DNA of 12,988 nucleotides from Planctomycetota bacterium (GCA_024278415.1 JAJRTI010000487.1:1-12988); one strand, 5' to 3'; counted from the stretch's first letter, positions 1-7,315 are shown. Notes: a model not told the origin generated them from the sequence alone. Numbers and translations: made by a program.

Positions 1-23
1 ACAGTACCGTGCGAACGTGGCAT

Positions 24-160
24 ACTGTCGCCTCTACGAGGCTTTGGCGCCGTTGCCTGTTGCTTACCCAAGGCTCACGCCTTGGGCTATTCACTGTCGC
101 CCCGTTGGGGCTTCCGAAGGCCATCCAACGCTTAAGTTCGCGCCATTGGGGCTTGTCCCC
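24..160. repeat. Hairpin repeat element in the 1-312 gene-free stretch
   Basis: This gene-free stretch holds four short perfect hairpins: 30-42 (GCCTC, loop TAC, GAGGC), 67-86 (CCCAAGGC, loop TCAC, GCCTTGGG), 99-111 (GCCCC, loop GTT, GGGGC) and 148-160 (GGGG, 5-nt loop, CCCC). The units at 24-44 and 93-113 both begin ACTGTCGCC and end GGCTT, and a more degenerate copy lies at 138-154. Between the first two copies one stem pair changes from T-A to C-G, keeping the pairing. I infer a dispersed repeat or structured RNA. Open frames across it look spurious because they simply translate the repeat. From 161 to 312 I see no gene and no clear terminator. Confidence 0.55.
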
Positions 161-312
161 GTGCAGCGATGATTACCGACTACTGCGCGTCGGCCTTCTT
201 GGCGAAGCCACCCCATTACCTGACCGGGCGAGGGCTCGTGCGTCTTGCATGCGGCTACCGTGTACGCTCAACGCGCACCCGTCTTCGGTCGCCATCCAAT
301 CGTGCTCGAGGC

Positions 313-1395
313 CTACGACGCAAACAGCTCCGCGGCCTCTTTGAGCTTCGCGGGGATGTCGAGCCCGGCCGGGCACTTCTCCATGCACTCGCCGCACTCG
401 ACGCACACGTCGGGTTTGGGATCCAGCGACTCGTACAGGTCCGCGCCCTGGAACTTGAGCGCGTCGGGGTAGCCCTTGAACATGTACGCCGCGCGGAAGA
501 CCTCGGGGATGTTGATGTCCTGCGCACAGGGCTGGCAGTACCCGCACCGCAGGCACGTCTGCCCATAGCGCAGCTCCTTGCCCATCGCGCCGATGTCCTT
601 CAGCAGCTCCGCCACCTCTTCGTCGGTGATCGCCTCCGCGATCTCCGCGGTCGCCACGTTCTCCTCAATCTCCTCTGGGCACGTGATGCCCGGGATGACC
701 GTGGTGATCGGCGGCTCGCGCAGCACGCAGCGCAGAATGCGCCGGACCAGGGGATCGTCGGCCACCCGCTCGTCGCCCTGCTTGGGCGATACGAGCGCAC
801 CGCCGCCGAGCGCCTTCATGATGATGACGCCCATGTCGTGCTCGTGGGCCAAATCAAGCAAGCCGTTGCGCTTCACGTTCTCCGGGTCCATCACGCTGTA
901 CGCCAGCATCACCGTCGCGAACTCGCCGCACTCGATCGCGTCGCGCATGACCGCGAGGTCGCGGTGGATTGACAGGCCAATGTGCTTGACCTTGCCCTGC
1001 TGCTGCGCTTTCTTCGCGGCTTCGAGCGCGCCGCCAGGCGCCATGACTTGGTCCCACGCCGGCCGATCGCTCACCGAGTGAAGCTGATAGAGATCGATCA
1101 CATCGGTCTTGAGGTTGCGCAAGCTGGTTTCGAGTTCTGCCTCCAACCCTGCCGCGTCGCGCGCGGCCGTCTTGGTCGCAAGGACAAACTCGTCTCGCCT
1201 GTGCCCGATGGCCGCGCCGATCTTCTCTTCACTCGACCGGTAGTTGCGGGCCGTGTCGATGAAGTTCACGCCCAAGTCGAGTGCGCGGTTCAGCGATTCG
1301 GCCGCGACCCGTTCTTCCAGCTTGTCCAACTTGATCGCGCCGAACCCGATGCGCGTGGCCATCATCCCTGTCTTGCCGAGAGGTCGCTTTTCCAA
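313..1395 (-). CDS. Aldo/keto reductase with C-terminal 2x[4Fe-4S] ferredoxin domain
   Basis: Cytoplasmic oxidoreductase of the aldo/keto reductase (AKR) superfamily, 360 residues. Residues 1-270 form the NAD(P)-dependent TIM barrel, with the catalytic tetrad readable as D47 (in FIDTARNY), Y52, K75 (in LATK) and H106 (in LYQLH). The tail carries two cysteine clusters, C281/C284/C287/C290 and C331/C334/C337/C341, each enough to bind a [4Fe-4S] cluster. This fusion is a known AKR subgroup, often annotated 'aldo/keto reductase, 4Fe-4S binding'. The clusters suggest electron exchange with a ferredoxin-like partner; the substrate is unknown. The start is TTG (CAA at 1393-1395 on the + strand), supported by AGGAG 7 nt upstream and an in-frame stop just beyond. 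The first ATG codons (residues 11-12) would cut into the first conserved strand. The gene is divergent from the sulfatase cluster. Confidence 0.93.
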   Translation of the reverse strand: MEKRPLGKTGMMATRIGFGAIKLDKLEERVAAESLNRALDLGVNFIDTARNYRSSEEKIGAAIGHRRDEFVLATKTAARDAAGLEAELETSLRNLKTDVIDLYQLHSVSDRPAWDQVMAPGGALEAAKKAQQQGKVKHIGLSIHRDLAVMRDAIECGEFATVMLAYSVMDPENVKRNGLLDLAHEHDMGVIIMKALGGGALVSPKQGDERVADDPLVRRILRCVLREPPITTVIPGITCPEEIEENVATAEIAEAITDEEVAELLKDIGAMGKELRYGQTCLRCGYCQPCAQDINIPEVFRAAYMFKGYPDALKFQGADLYESLDPKPDVCVECGECMEKCPAGLDIPAKLKEAAELFAS

Positions 1396-1451
1396 CGTTC
1401 TGCTCCTGGATCAACTCTCGATAGAGTCATAAAGGCGGCCAGCGGCCGCAT

Positions 1452-1480
1452 ATTCTAACGGGTGTGCTTGCCGCTGTCGA
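1452..1480 (-). promoter_or_regulatory. Sigma70-like promoter for the aldo/keto reductase
   Basis: On the minus strand, TCGACA (1475-1480) and TAGAAT (1452-1457) are separated by exactly 17 nt, each matching consensus at 5 of 6 positions. The start would fall near 1445, giving a leader of about 50 nt before the TTG codon. A small hairpin (ACTCT, CGAT loop, AGAGT; 1414-1427) lies in that leader. Confidence 0.55.
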
Positions 1481-1532
1481 ACCCAGTTGGAGGCGTCCGA
1501 ACGAACAATCTGCTTGCCCACACCCGGAGGCG

Positions 1533-1560
1533 TTGCGCATTCTGGTCAACGCCGTATAAT
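1533..1560 (+). promoter_or_regulatory. Candidate promoter of the sulfatase-lyase cluster
   Basis: A perfect TATAAT lies at 1555-1560, with a weak -35 TTGCGC at 1533-1538 (spacer 16 nt). It points towards the first sulfatase. The transcript would begin near 1567, about 65 nt before the chosen start codon. It sits back to back with the aldo/keto reductase promoter, so a shared regulator is possible but no operator is evident. Confidence 0.5.
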
Positions 1561-1631
1561 CCCACCTCCGGCTTGCCGAAGACAGCCCAGCGACCTTGAC
1601 TCCCCCAGCCTCTGCCTGCCATCACCCGCCC

Positions 1632-3077
1632 ATGCCCAAGCCCAACGTCATCCTCATCACCGCCGACCACCTGCGCTACGACACGCTCGGGCGCCACGGC
1701 GACCCGGTCATCCAAACGCCCCACATCGACGCGCTTGCGTGCCGTGGCGTGGCGCTGTCGAACTTCTTCGTGCAGAGCCCAGTGTGCCAGCCGTCACGCG
1801 CGTCCATCATGACCGGCCGCTACCCACGACACACCGGCGTCAAGTGGAATGGCTGCGCGCTGAACGAGAACGAAGTGACCCTGCCGCAAGTGTTCGAGCA
1901 AGCCGGCTACCGCACTGCGTGCATCGGCAAGCACCACGTGCACCAACGCAAGTTCAAGGACGCGTTCGACCACATGGCCGCCAATCACATTCGGCGCAAC
2001 TGGTCCGAGCGTGCAGACGGGGATTACACGGTCCATGACCCGAATGAGTTTGAGCAGTACGTGCGGGACCGGGGCTACGAGTATCGGACCGGGTACGCGC
2101 TGCCGAGCTTCCGAGCCAAGTTGGGCGCGGCGCCATCGGACTTGCCTGACGACTGCCACATCGACGCGTACGTGGGCATGAAGGCATGTGACTGGATCGC
2201 GGAGCAAGGCGGCGCTGAGCCGTTCTTCCTGTGGTGTGGTTTCTATGGGCCGCACCATCCCTACGTCCCGTCGGGCCGTTTTGCGCACATGTACGCGCCT
2301 GGCGACGTGCCGGCCTTCCACCGCGCACACGACGACATCGAAAAGAAGCCAGTCGAATACAAACTCTACTGCCAAGAGCGCAACCACAAGTACCGCGGCT
2401 TCACAAAGGCGAGCGACGAGACCTTCCGCAAGATGAAGGCCGCGTATTACGGCATGGTCTCGCAGATCGACTGGAAGGTCGGTGAGATCATGGCGGCCCT
2501 CGAACGCCGCGGCTTGCTCGGCAACACGGTCGTCGTCTTCACCAGCGACCATGGCGAGTTCCTTGGCGACCACGGCATCCCAGCCAAGGCGCCGTTCCTG
2601 CTCGACTGCATGCTCCACGTGCCGTGCTTCATTGCCGCACCAGGCTTGCCCGCCGGCAACAGCGCGGACGCGCTCGCGGAGTCCGTCGACCTGCTCCCCA
2701 CGCTAGCCTCCCTTGCCGGCATCGCCGCGCCGGAATGCGTGCAGGGCTTCGACCTGACGCGCTTGCTGATGGGCGACGCCGCGCAGGTGCGCGACGCGGC
2801 GCAAGCCGAGGCCGTGGACAAGAAGTGTATCCGCACGCACGAGTGGAAGCTCGTGCATTACCCGGGCAAGCCATACGGCGAACTCTACCACATCCCATCG
2901 GACCCGCGCGAGCTGTCCAACGAGTACGCGACGCGGCCCGAGGTCGTCGAGGCTCTGACCCTGCGGCTATATCGCCTGCTCGACGCGACCGAAGACTTCA
3001 AACACCCCACCTACCAACGTTTCACTGGGATCGACCCGGCCACCGGCGCCGAGGTCACGCACTATCACACGTGGTAG
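1632..3077 (+). CDS. Sulfatase (formylglycine Cys type)
   Basis: Type I sulfatase of the alkaline phosphatase superfamily, 481 residues, hydrolysing sulfate esters. The N-terminal strand gives metal ligand D12 (ITADHLRYD). The signature C52-Q-P-S-R56 followed by ASIMTG is the site where Cys is converted to formylglycine, so it needs a maturase, which is not in this window. D306-H307 (FTSDHGEFLGDHG) and K319 complete the active site. An in-frame ATG at 1596 would add 12 residues unlike the family. I chose 1632 because the protein then opens directly with the first core strand, although no Shine-Dalgarno sequence precedes it. Neither start gives a signal peptide, so a cytoplasmic location is inferred. 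The lyase lies 172 nt downstream, suggesting a sulfated polysaccharide substrate; the specific sugar cannot be read from the sequence. Confidence 0.93.
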   Translation: MPKPNVILITADHLRYDTLGRHGDPVIQTPHIDALACRGVALSNFFVQSPVCQPSRASIMTGRYPRHTGVKWNGCALNENEVTLPQVFEQAGYRTACIGKHHVHQRKFKDAFDHMAANHIRRNWSERADGDYTVHDPNEFEQYVRDRGYEYRTGYALPSFRAKLGAAPSDLPDDCHIDAYVGMKACDWIAEQGGAEPFFLWCGFYGPHHPYVPSGRFAHMYAPGDVPAFHRAHDDIEKKPVEYKLYCQERNHKYRGFTKASDETFRKMKAAYYGMVSQIDWKVGEIMAALERRGLLGNTVVVFTSDHGEFLGDHGIPAKAPFLLDCMLHVPCFIAAPGLPAGNSADALAESVDLLPTLASLAGIAAPECVQGFDLTRLLMGDAAQVRDAAQAEAVDKKCIRTHEWKLVHYPGKPYGELYHIPSDPRELSNEYATRPEVVEALTLRLYRLLDATEDFKHPTYQRFTGIDPATGAEVTHYHTW

Positions 3078-3125
3078 CCGCATGCGCCAGCATGCGGGCC
3101 GGCCGGCGAGCGCCCCACACGTCGC

Positions 3126-3145
3126 CCGAAGCCTGGCGGCTTCGG
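3126..3145 (+). repeat. Perfect 8-bp hairpin between sulfatase and lyase genes
   Basis: CCGAAGCC, loop TGGC, GGCTTCGG. It lies about 50 nt after the sulfatase stop. There is no T-tract, so it is not a standard intrinsic terminator. It may stabilise the upstream mRNA or belong to a dispersed palindromic repeat. Confidence 0.5.
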
Positions 3146-3153
3146 CTACGGTT

Positions 3154-3202
3154 GGAGCGGGACGCCTTCGCGTTCCGACGGACGGCGAAGGCCGTCCGCT
3201 CC
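3154..3202 (+). repeat. Long imperfect inverted repeat before the lyase gene
   Basis: Arms 3154-3171 and 3185-3202 are complementary at 15 of 18 positions around a 13-nt loop, with the three mismatches together in the middle. It ends 47 nt before the lyase start. With the neighbouring 8-bp hairpin it could partly attenuate or process the transcript between sulfatase and lyase. Confidence 0.5.
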
Positions 3203-3249
3203 ACAAGATTCGGCCGTATCGATGGACTAGAGCACAAGAGGAACCAGCC

Positions 3250-5670
3250 ATGACGTTCGCATCCATTCTCGCCGCCACGATGTTTGGCTCCTTCAGCGGC
3301 GTGGACACCGACCACCTCCTCGACACGCCGCACCTCGTGCGCACGTCGCTGGCCGCGCTCACCGCGAAACAGTTCGCCGAGCAAGCGCAAGGCGTGGTCT
3401 ACGACGCGGAGTCGAAACTCGCGCGGATCACCGCCAAGGACTTCGCTCTCGTCTTCGAGAGAGAGATGGCAGCCGGCGGCTATCAACTCAGCATCGAGTG
3501 CCTCGCCCCAAACGGCAGCACCGATTCATTCTGGGTCGAGGTCGATGGCCGACGCCAGGTCCGGCCGTTCACGCTGCCCAAGGACAAGATGAGCGCAGCC
3601 CAATACGGCTTCATCCTTCGCGAGTCCGGCAAGCACCGCGTGCGGCTCGTGTTGCGCGAATCCCCAGGCTGCCAAGTGAAGCGCCTCTCTCTCGACACTA
3701 CGACCTATGTGCCGCCCCAAGACCCTATGACGCGCGAGCGCGCGGCCGCGCACCCGCGAATCTTCATGACGCCGCAAGGCCTCGCGGCCCTGAAGGCGCG
3801 CATGCAGTCCGATGCCGGGCGAAAGCACTACAAGCTCGCGGGCATGCGGAGCTACGCACCGCCGCCCTACTCCAAGAAGAAACGCACCTGCGGCAAGTTC
3901 AAGAGCCTCGCCGCGTATGCGCTCGCCCAACGCCTGTCGCCCAACCCCACGCGGCTCGCGAACATCATCAAGTTGCTCGAAGCCGCACTCACGTACGAAC
4001 ACTGGGGCATCGGCTCCATGGCCGACGTGGACCTCGACGCGGAGTATATGATGGAGGGCCTCGCGCTCACGTACGACTGGCTCTACGACGAGTTGCCGGC
4101 AGATTTGCGCGTTCGCCTGCGCGACAACATTGCGGAACACTGCCGCCGCATCTACGAGGCGTCGCTGGGCGGCCGGACGGGCGGCGGCCACTCCTTCCAG
4201 CAGAACCATTTCTGGTTCGCGCACCTTGCGCTCGGCATGGGCGCAGCCGCGATCTATGGCGAAGTGCCCGAGGCGCGCACGTGGCTCGGCTGGGCTTTCG
4301 ACCGCTTCGAGCGCGTGTTTATCACCCTTGGCGACGACGGCGGGTTCCACGAGCAGCCCTCATACTGGGACTATTCCATGCCCACGCTGTTCATGATGAT
4401 CGACCTCTACGAACAGTGCTCCGGGCTGCGCATTCCGCATGGCGATCAGGGGTTGCGCGGCGCCGCAGTGTACCGCCTCCGCAACATGTACCCCGGCCTC
4501 CAGCACACCGCCGCGCTCGGCGACACCAAGATCACCGCCGGCCGGCCGTCCAGCGCGGCCTTGCTCTGGCTCGCACGACGCTACCGCCAGCCGGTCGACG
4601 CCGGCATCGTCGACCTCTTCCCCCGCAAGCCCTCGTCGGCATGGACGCAACTCCTCTGGGCCGATGAGACGCTCGAAGCCCAAGACCCGCGCCAAGTCGT
4701 GCCGACGATGCAGCGCTACTCCGACATCCAGATGGCCTTCGCCCGCACGTCATGGCGCAGCGACGCGACGATGTTCGCGTTCATCTGCCGTCCGCTTGGC
4801 GGCGAGAAGTATGCCGCTCTCTGTGCGCGCTATGGCCTCGGCGGCACCGGCCACAACCACCCCGCGCAGAACCACTTTGTGCTCTTCGGCCGCGGGCAAG
4901 TGCTCGCCGCGGACCCAGGCTACACGTACAAGAAGCTCACCCGCAACCACAACACGGTGCTCGTGGACGGCAAGGGCCAATACGGTGATGGCGAGATGTG
5001 GCCCCACCCCACGCCCGGCCGCGCCCACCTCACCGGCTTCACCGCCAAAGGCGACGTGTGCGTCGTCACGGGAGATGCCGCGTCCGCGTATCCGAAGGAG
5101 CTGGGTCTGAAACGCTTCGAGCGCACGCTCGTCATGGTCGGCCGCGACGTGGTGATCGTGTACGACCGTCTCCAAGCCAGCCAGCCGCGGCAATTCAGTT
5201 GGCGCCTGCACTCGTACGGCGGCTTCGCACAGACGAACGGCGCCTGGATGCTGAGCATCGGCGACGCGCGCATGCGAATCCTTCCGCTGCTGCCGAGCGG
5301 CGTCGCCAGCCAAGCGCTCACTGAGTCGCCGGTGTATGTCCACCCCACGCGCAACTTGACGCCCAGGCAGGCGCAGATCAACCTGATCGAAATGACCACC
5401 CCGCGGACCACGGACGCGACCTTCCTCGTGCCGCTGCTCATCGGCGACGCCGGGACAGACCTCCCCGCGGCGAAGCTGGTGAGCGGCGACGGTTACGACG
5501 CGGTCGCGATTGGCGACACGTTCGTCGCATTCAACCGCGGCCACCGACCGGTCGAAATCGCGCTGCCGTCCGGCAAGACCATGCGCACGGCCGCGAGCGC
5601 GGTCGTGTGCCGCGGAGACGACGTGACCGTCCACGAACTCGACAGCCAGTACCGAGGAAACCAGCCATGA
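3250..5670 (+). CDS. Heparinase II/III-family polysaccharide lyase
   Basis: 806-residue protein resembling the heparinase II/III superfamily (PL12/15/17/21-like), which cleaves uronic-acid polysaccharides by beta-elimination. Residues about 45-155 read as a beta-rich, carbohydrate-binding-like domain. About 165-500 is the alpha/alpha toroid with Q317-Q318-N319-H320 and a Tyr-rich stretch (Y372, Y375 in SYWDYS). The remainder is the beta-sandwich beginning near H535-N-H537 (GTGHNHPAQN), then RNHNTVLVDGKGQ, characteristic of this family. The Asn/His, Tyr and His groups are the likely catalytic residues, inferred from family pattern. The start at 3250 has AGAGGAA at 3237-3243, 6 nt upstream; an upstream in-frame ATG at 3082 reads through the hairpin region and looks non-coding. 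The N-terminus is mildly hydrophobic but has no basic residues, so export is doubtful. Its stop overlaps the next start (ATGA), indicating translational coupling. Substrate could be a glycosaminoglycan, alginate or a similar polyuronide. Confidence 0.85.
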   Translation: MTFASILAATMFGSFSGVDTDHLLDTPHLVRTSLAALTAKQFAEQAQGVVYDAESKLARITAKDFALVFEREMAAGGYQLSIECLAPNGSTDSFWVEVDGRRQVRPFTLPKDKMSAAQYGFILRESGKHRVRLVLRESPGCQVKRLSLDTTTYVPPQDPMTRERAAAHPRIFMTPQGLAALKARMQSDAGRKHYKLAGMRSYAPPPYSKKKRTCGKFKSLAAYALAQRLSPNPTRLANIIKLLEAALTYEHWGIGSMADVDLDAEYMMEGLALTYDWLYDELPADLRVRLRDNIAEHCRRIYEASLGGRTGGGHSFQQNHFWFAHLALGMGAAAIYGEVPEARTWLGWAFDRFERVFITLGDDGGFHEQPSYWDYSMPTLFMMIDLYEQCSGLRIPHGDQGLRGAAVYRLRNMYPGLQHTAALGDTKITAGRPSSAALLWLARRYRQPVDAGIVDLFPRKPSSAWTQLLWADETLEAQDPRQVVPTMQRYSDIQMAFARTSWRSDATMFAFICRPLGGEKYAALCARYGLGGTGHNHPAQNHFVLFGRGQVLAADPGYTYKKLTRNHNTVLVDGKGQYGDGEMWPHPTPGRAHLTGFTAKGDVCVVTGDAASAYPKELGLKRFERTLVMVGRDVVIVYDRLQASQPRQFSWRLHSYGGFAQTNGAWMLSIGDARMRILPLLPSGVASQALTESPVYVHPTRNLTPRQAQINLIEMTTPRTTDATFLVPLLIGDAGTDLPAAKLVSGDGYDAVAIGDTFVAFNRGHRPVEIALPSGKTMRTAASAVVCRGDDVTVHELDSQYRGNQP

Positions 5671-7040
5671 ACATCATCTTTGTCCTCTCGGACACCTTCC
5701 GCCGCGACCATCTCGCCTGCTACGGCAAGCCGCCGTGGGGCTGGGATGTCCACACGCCCAATCTCGATGCGCTTGCTGAGCGGTCCGTCATCTTCGACCG
5801 CTTCTACCAGGGTTCGTTCCCAACGGGGCCGACCGTACTCGACTTCATGACGGGGCAGTACGTCTTTCACACGATCGGCTGGGCGCCTATCCCAGCAGGC
5901 ACGCCGACGATCCAATCCGTCCTAGGCCGGGCGGGGTACGTGTCCATGTGCATCACCGACTGCCACCCCTACTTCCGGCCGGGATGCAACTACCATCTTG
6001 GCTTCACTGCGTTCGAATGGGTGCGAGGCCAACAGGGCGACAACTATCGCACCGCGCCGGTCCACGTCGCCCCGCCATGCGACCCGAGCAAGTGCCGCGA
6101 CTACGACAAGCTCGTCGCGCAGCACCTGCGCAACACCGCCGGCCGGCGCCACGAACGCGAGTGGTTCGCGCCGCGTGTGTTCCAGTCGGCTATCGACTGG
6201 CTCGAGGAGAACGCGCACCAGCACGACAACTTCTTCCTCTACGTGCACGCGTTCGACGTGCACGAGCCCTGGGATCCGCCGCGGCATTACATCGACATGT
6301 ACGACCCAGGCTACGATGGCGACGAGGTCATCCTGCCGCGCTATGACAGGTGCGGCTACTTGTCCGACGCGGAGCTGAACCACTGCCGCGCGCTCTACGC
6401 CGGCGAGGTGTCGATGGTCGACCGGTGGTTCGGCATGCTCTTGGATCGCGTGCACGACTTGGGCCTCGACGACGACACCATCCTCGCGTTCACCGCGGAC
6501 CACGGCTTCTACATCGGCGACCACGGGTACATCGGCAAGCACACCGTCCTGGAGCCGAAGAAGGGCTGGCCGCTCTACGACGTGATCGGCCATTGCCCGC
6601 TACTGCTGCGCGTGCCGGGCATGGAGCCGCGGCGATGCGGCGCGCTCAGCCAGCACATCGACCTCATGCCCACGCTGCTGGACTTGGCGGGGCAGCAGGC
6701 CCCGGAGAACATTCACGGCCGCAGCCTCGCGCCTGTGCTAAAGGGCGAGGCCGAGGCCGTCCGCAACATCGCAATCAACAGCACCTCGCTGCCCACGAAG
6801 CCGGACGTGCGCGCGTACTCGACAGTCACTGACGGGGACTACGCGTTGCTATATGCAGGCGACCAGGCGCGGCCAGAACTCTACGACCTGCGCTCCGACC
6901 CGGCGCAGCAGCACGACCTCATCGACCAGGACTCGGCGAGGGCGAAGGATCTGCACGCGCAATATGTCAACCGTCTGGACGAGATCGGCACGCCCGCGGA
7001 CAAGCTGGCCTTGCGCGAGCATTGGGGCCTGGGGACATAA
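5667..7040 (+). CDS. Sulfatase-fold hydrolase with Thr in place of the catalytic Cys
   Basis: 457-residue alkaline-phosphatase-superfamily protein annotated by fold as a sulfatase. Metal-site residues are present: D9 (LSDTFRRD), D278-H279 (FTADHG), K291 and H292 (GKH). Aligned on the shared FMTG, the position of the formylglycine Cys is T53 (T-G-P-T-V), and the usual Arg of C-x-P-S-R is V57. It therefore cannot form formylglycine there. A Thr nucleophile is known in phosphodiesterase and alkaline phosphatase relatives, so it may act on phosphate or phosphonate esters, or by a formylglycine-independent route. The start is set by GAGG at 5654-5657 and the ATGA overlap with the lyase. There is no signal peptide. 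Its coupling to the lyase argues for a role in the same polysaccharide pathway. Confidence 0.9.
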   Translation: MNIIFVLSDTFRRDHLACYGKPPWGWDVHTPNLDALAERSVIFDRFYQGSFPTGPTVLDFMTGQYVFHTIGWAPIPAGTPTIQSVLGRAGYVSMCITDCHPYFRPGCNYHLGFTAFEWVRGQQGDNYRTAPVHVAPPCDPSKCRDYDKLVAQHLRNTAGRRHEREWFAPRVFQSAIDWLEENAHQHDNFFLYVHAFDVHEPWDPPRHYIDMYDPGYDGDEVILPRYDRCGYLSDAELNHCRALYAGEVSMVDRWFGMLLDRVHDLGLDDDTILAFTADHGFYIGDHGYIGKHTVLEPKKGWPLYDVIGHCPLLLRVPGMEPRRCGALSQHIDLMPTLLDLAGQQAPENIHGRSLAPVLKGEAEAVRNIAINSTSLPTKPDVRAYSTVTDGDYALLYAGDQARPELYDLRSDPAQQHDLIDQDSARAKDLHAQYVNRLDEIGTPADKLALREHWGLGT

Positions 7041-7168
7041 TGCGATCCCCAGGCGAACCTCCCGAAGGCTGCCAACCTTCGGGAGGTTCGCCGCGACGCG
7101 TCGCATTCCCCTCTGGGTGAGGGGTGCGGGTGCAGGCCCCACCCCTGCCTTCCCCCAACGGGGGAAGG
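7027..7168 (+). repeat. Multi-hairpin palindromic element after the second sulfatase
   Basis: Structures in order: a 9-bp stem 7027-7035/7046-7054 spanning the stop codon; a perfect 17-bp stem 7052-7068/7076-7092 with loop CTGCCAA; an outer 7-bp stem 7039-7045/7101-7107 enclosing it; a 12-bp palindrome GCGACGCGTCGC at 7093-7104; a 6-bp stem 7108-7113/7119-7124; and a 9-bp stem CCTTCCCCC/GGGGGAAGG at 7148-7168. The first two overlap at 7052-7054, so they cannot both form fully. No T-tract follows the 17-bp hairpin. It may be a transcript boundary or RNA stabiliser, and its composition suggests a dispersed intergenic repeat. From 7169 to 7254 I see nothing else. Confidence 0.65.
7052..7092 (+). 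terminator. Possible factor-independent-like stem at the end of the lyase cluster
   Basis: A perfect 17-bp stem with a 7-nt loop begins 12 nt after the sulfatase stop codon. Its position and strength suit a terminator or 3'-end stabiliser, but the expected run of T is missing, so termination is uncertain. Confidence 0.4.
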
Positions 7169-7254
7169 AGGCGAGCGGCGTGGCCGCGGCAGTGAGCGCG
7201 GTGTGGGGCAGAGCGTGTAACCTTGCCTGCACCCAGCCACACTATCCCCGCAGA

Positions 7255-7286
7255 TTCGACGGGATCGGCCGATCCACGAGTAGCAT
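7255..7286 (+). promoter_or_regulatory. 14-bp perfect palindrome upstream of the sigma cassette
   Basis: GGATCGGCCGATCC at 7262-7275 is a perfect palindrome 40 nt before the first cassette start codon. It falls between a weak -35-like TTCGAC (7255-7260) and a weak -10-like TAGCAT (7281-7286), a 20-nt gap. Long spacers holding a palindrome are typical of MerR-type metal-responsive promoters. The boxes are poor, so the palindrome is secure but the promoter is speculative. Confidence 0.4.
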
Positions 7287-7315
7287 GAGATACATCTTTT
7301 GAGAGGAGAACTGCA

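Noticed and set aside
169..972. Long + strand open frame of 267 codons opposite the aldo/keto reductase
   Set aside because: It is antisense to a gene with a complete catalytic tetrad and two Cys clusters, and its Arg/Leu/Val/His-rich translation is typical of shadow frames in GC-rich DNA.
4750..5634. Minus-strand open frame of 294 codons within the lyase gene
   Set aside because: Antisense shadow of the conserved C-terminal heparinase domain; no recognisable family or ribosome site.
7041..7315. CRISPR array
   Set aside because: The repeats are inverted, unequal in length and not regularly spaced.
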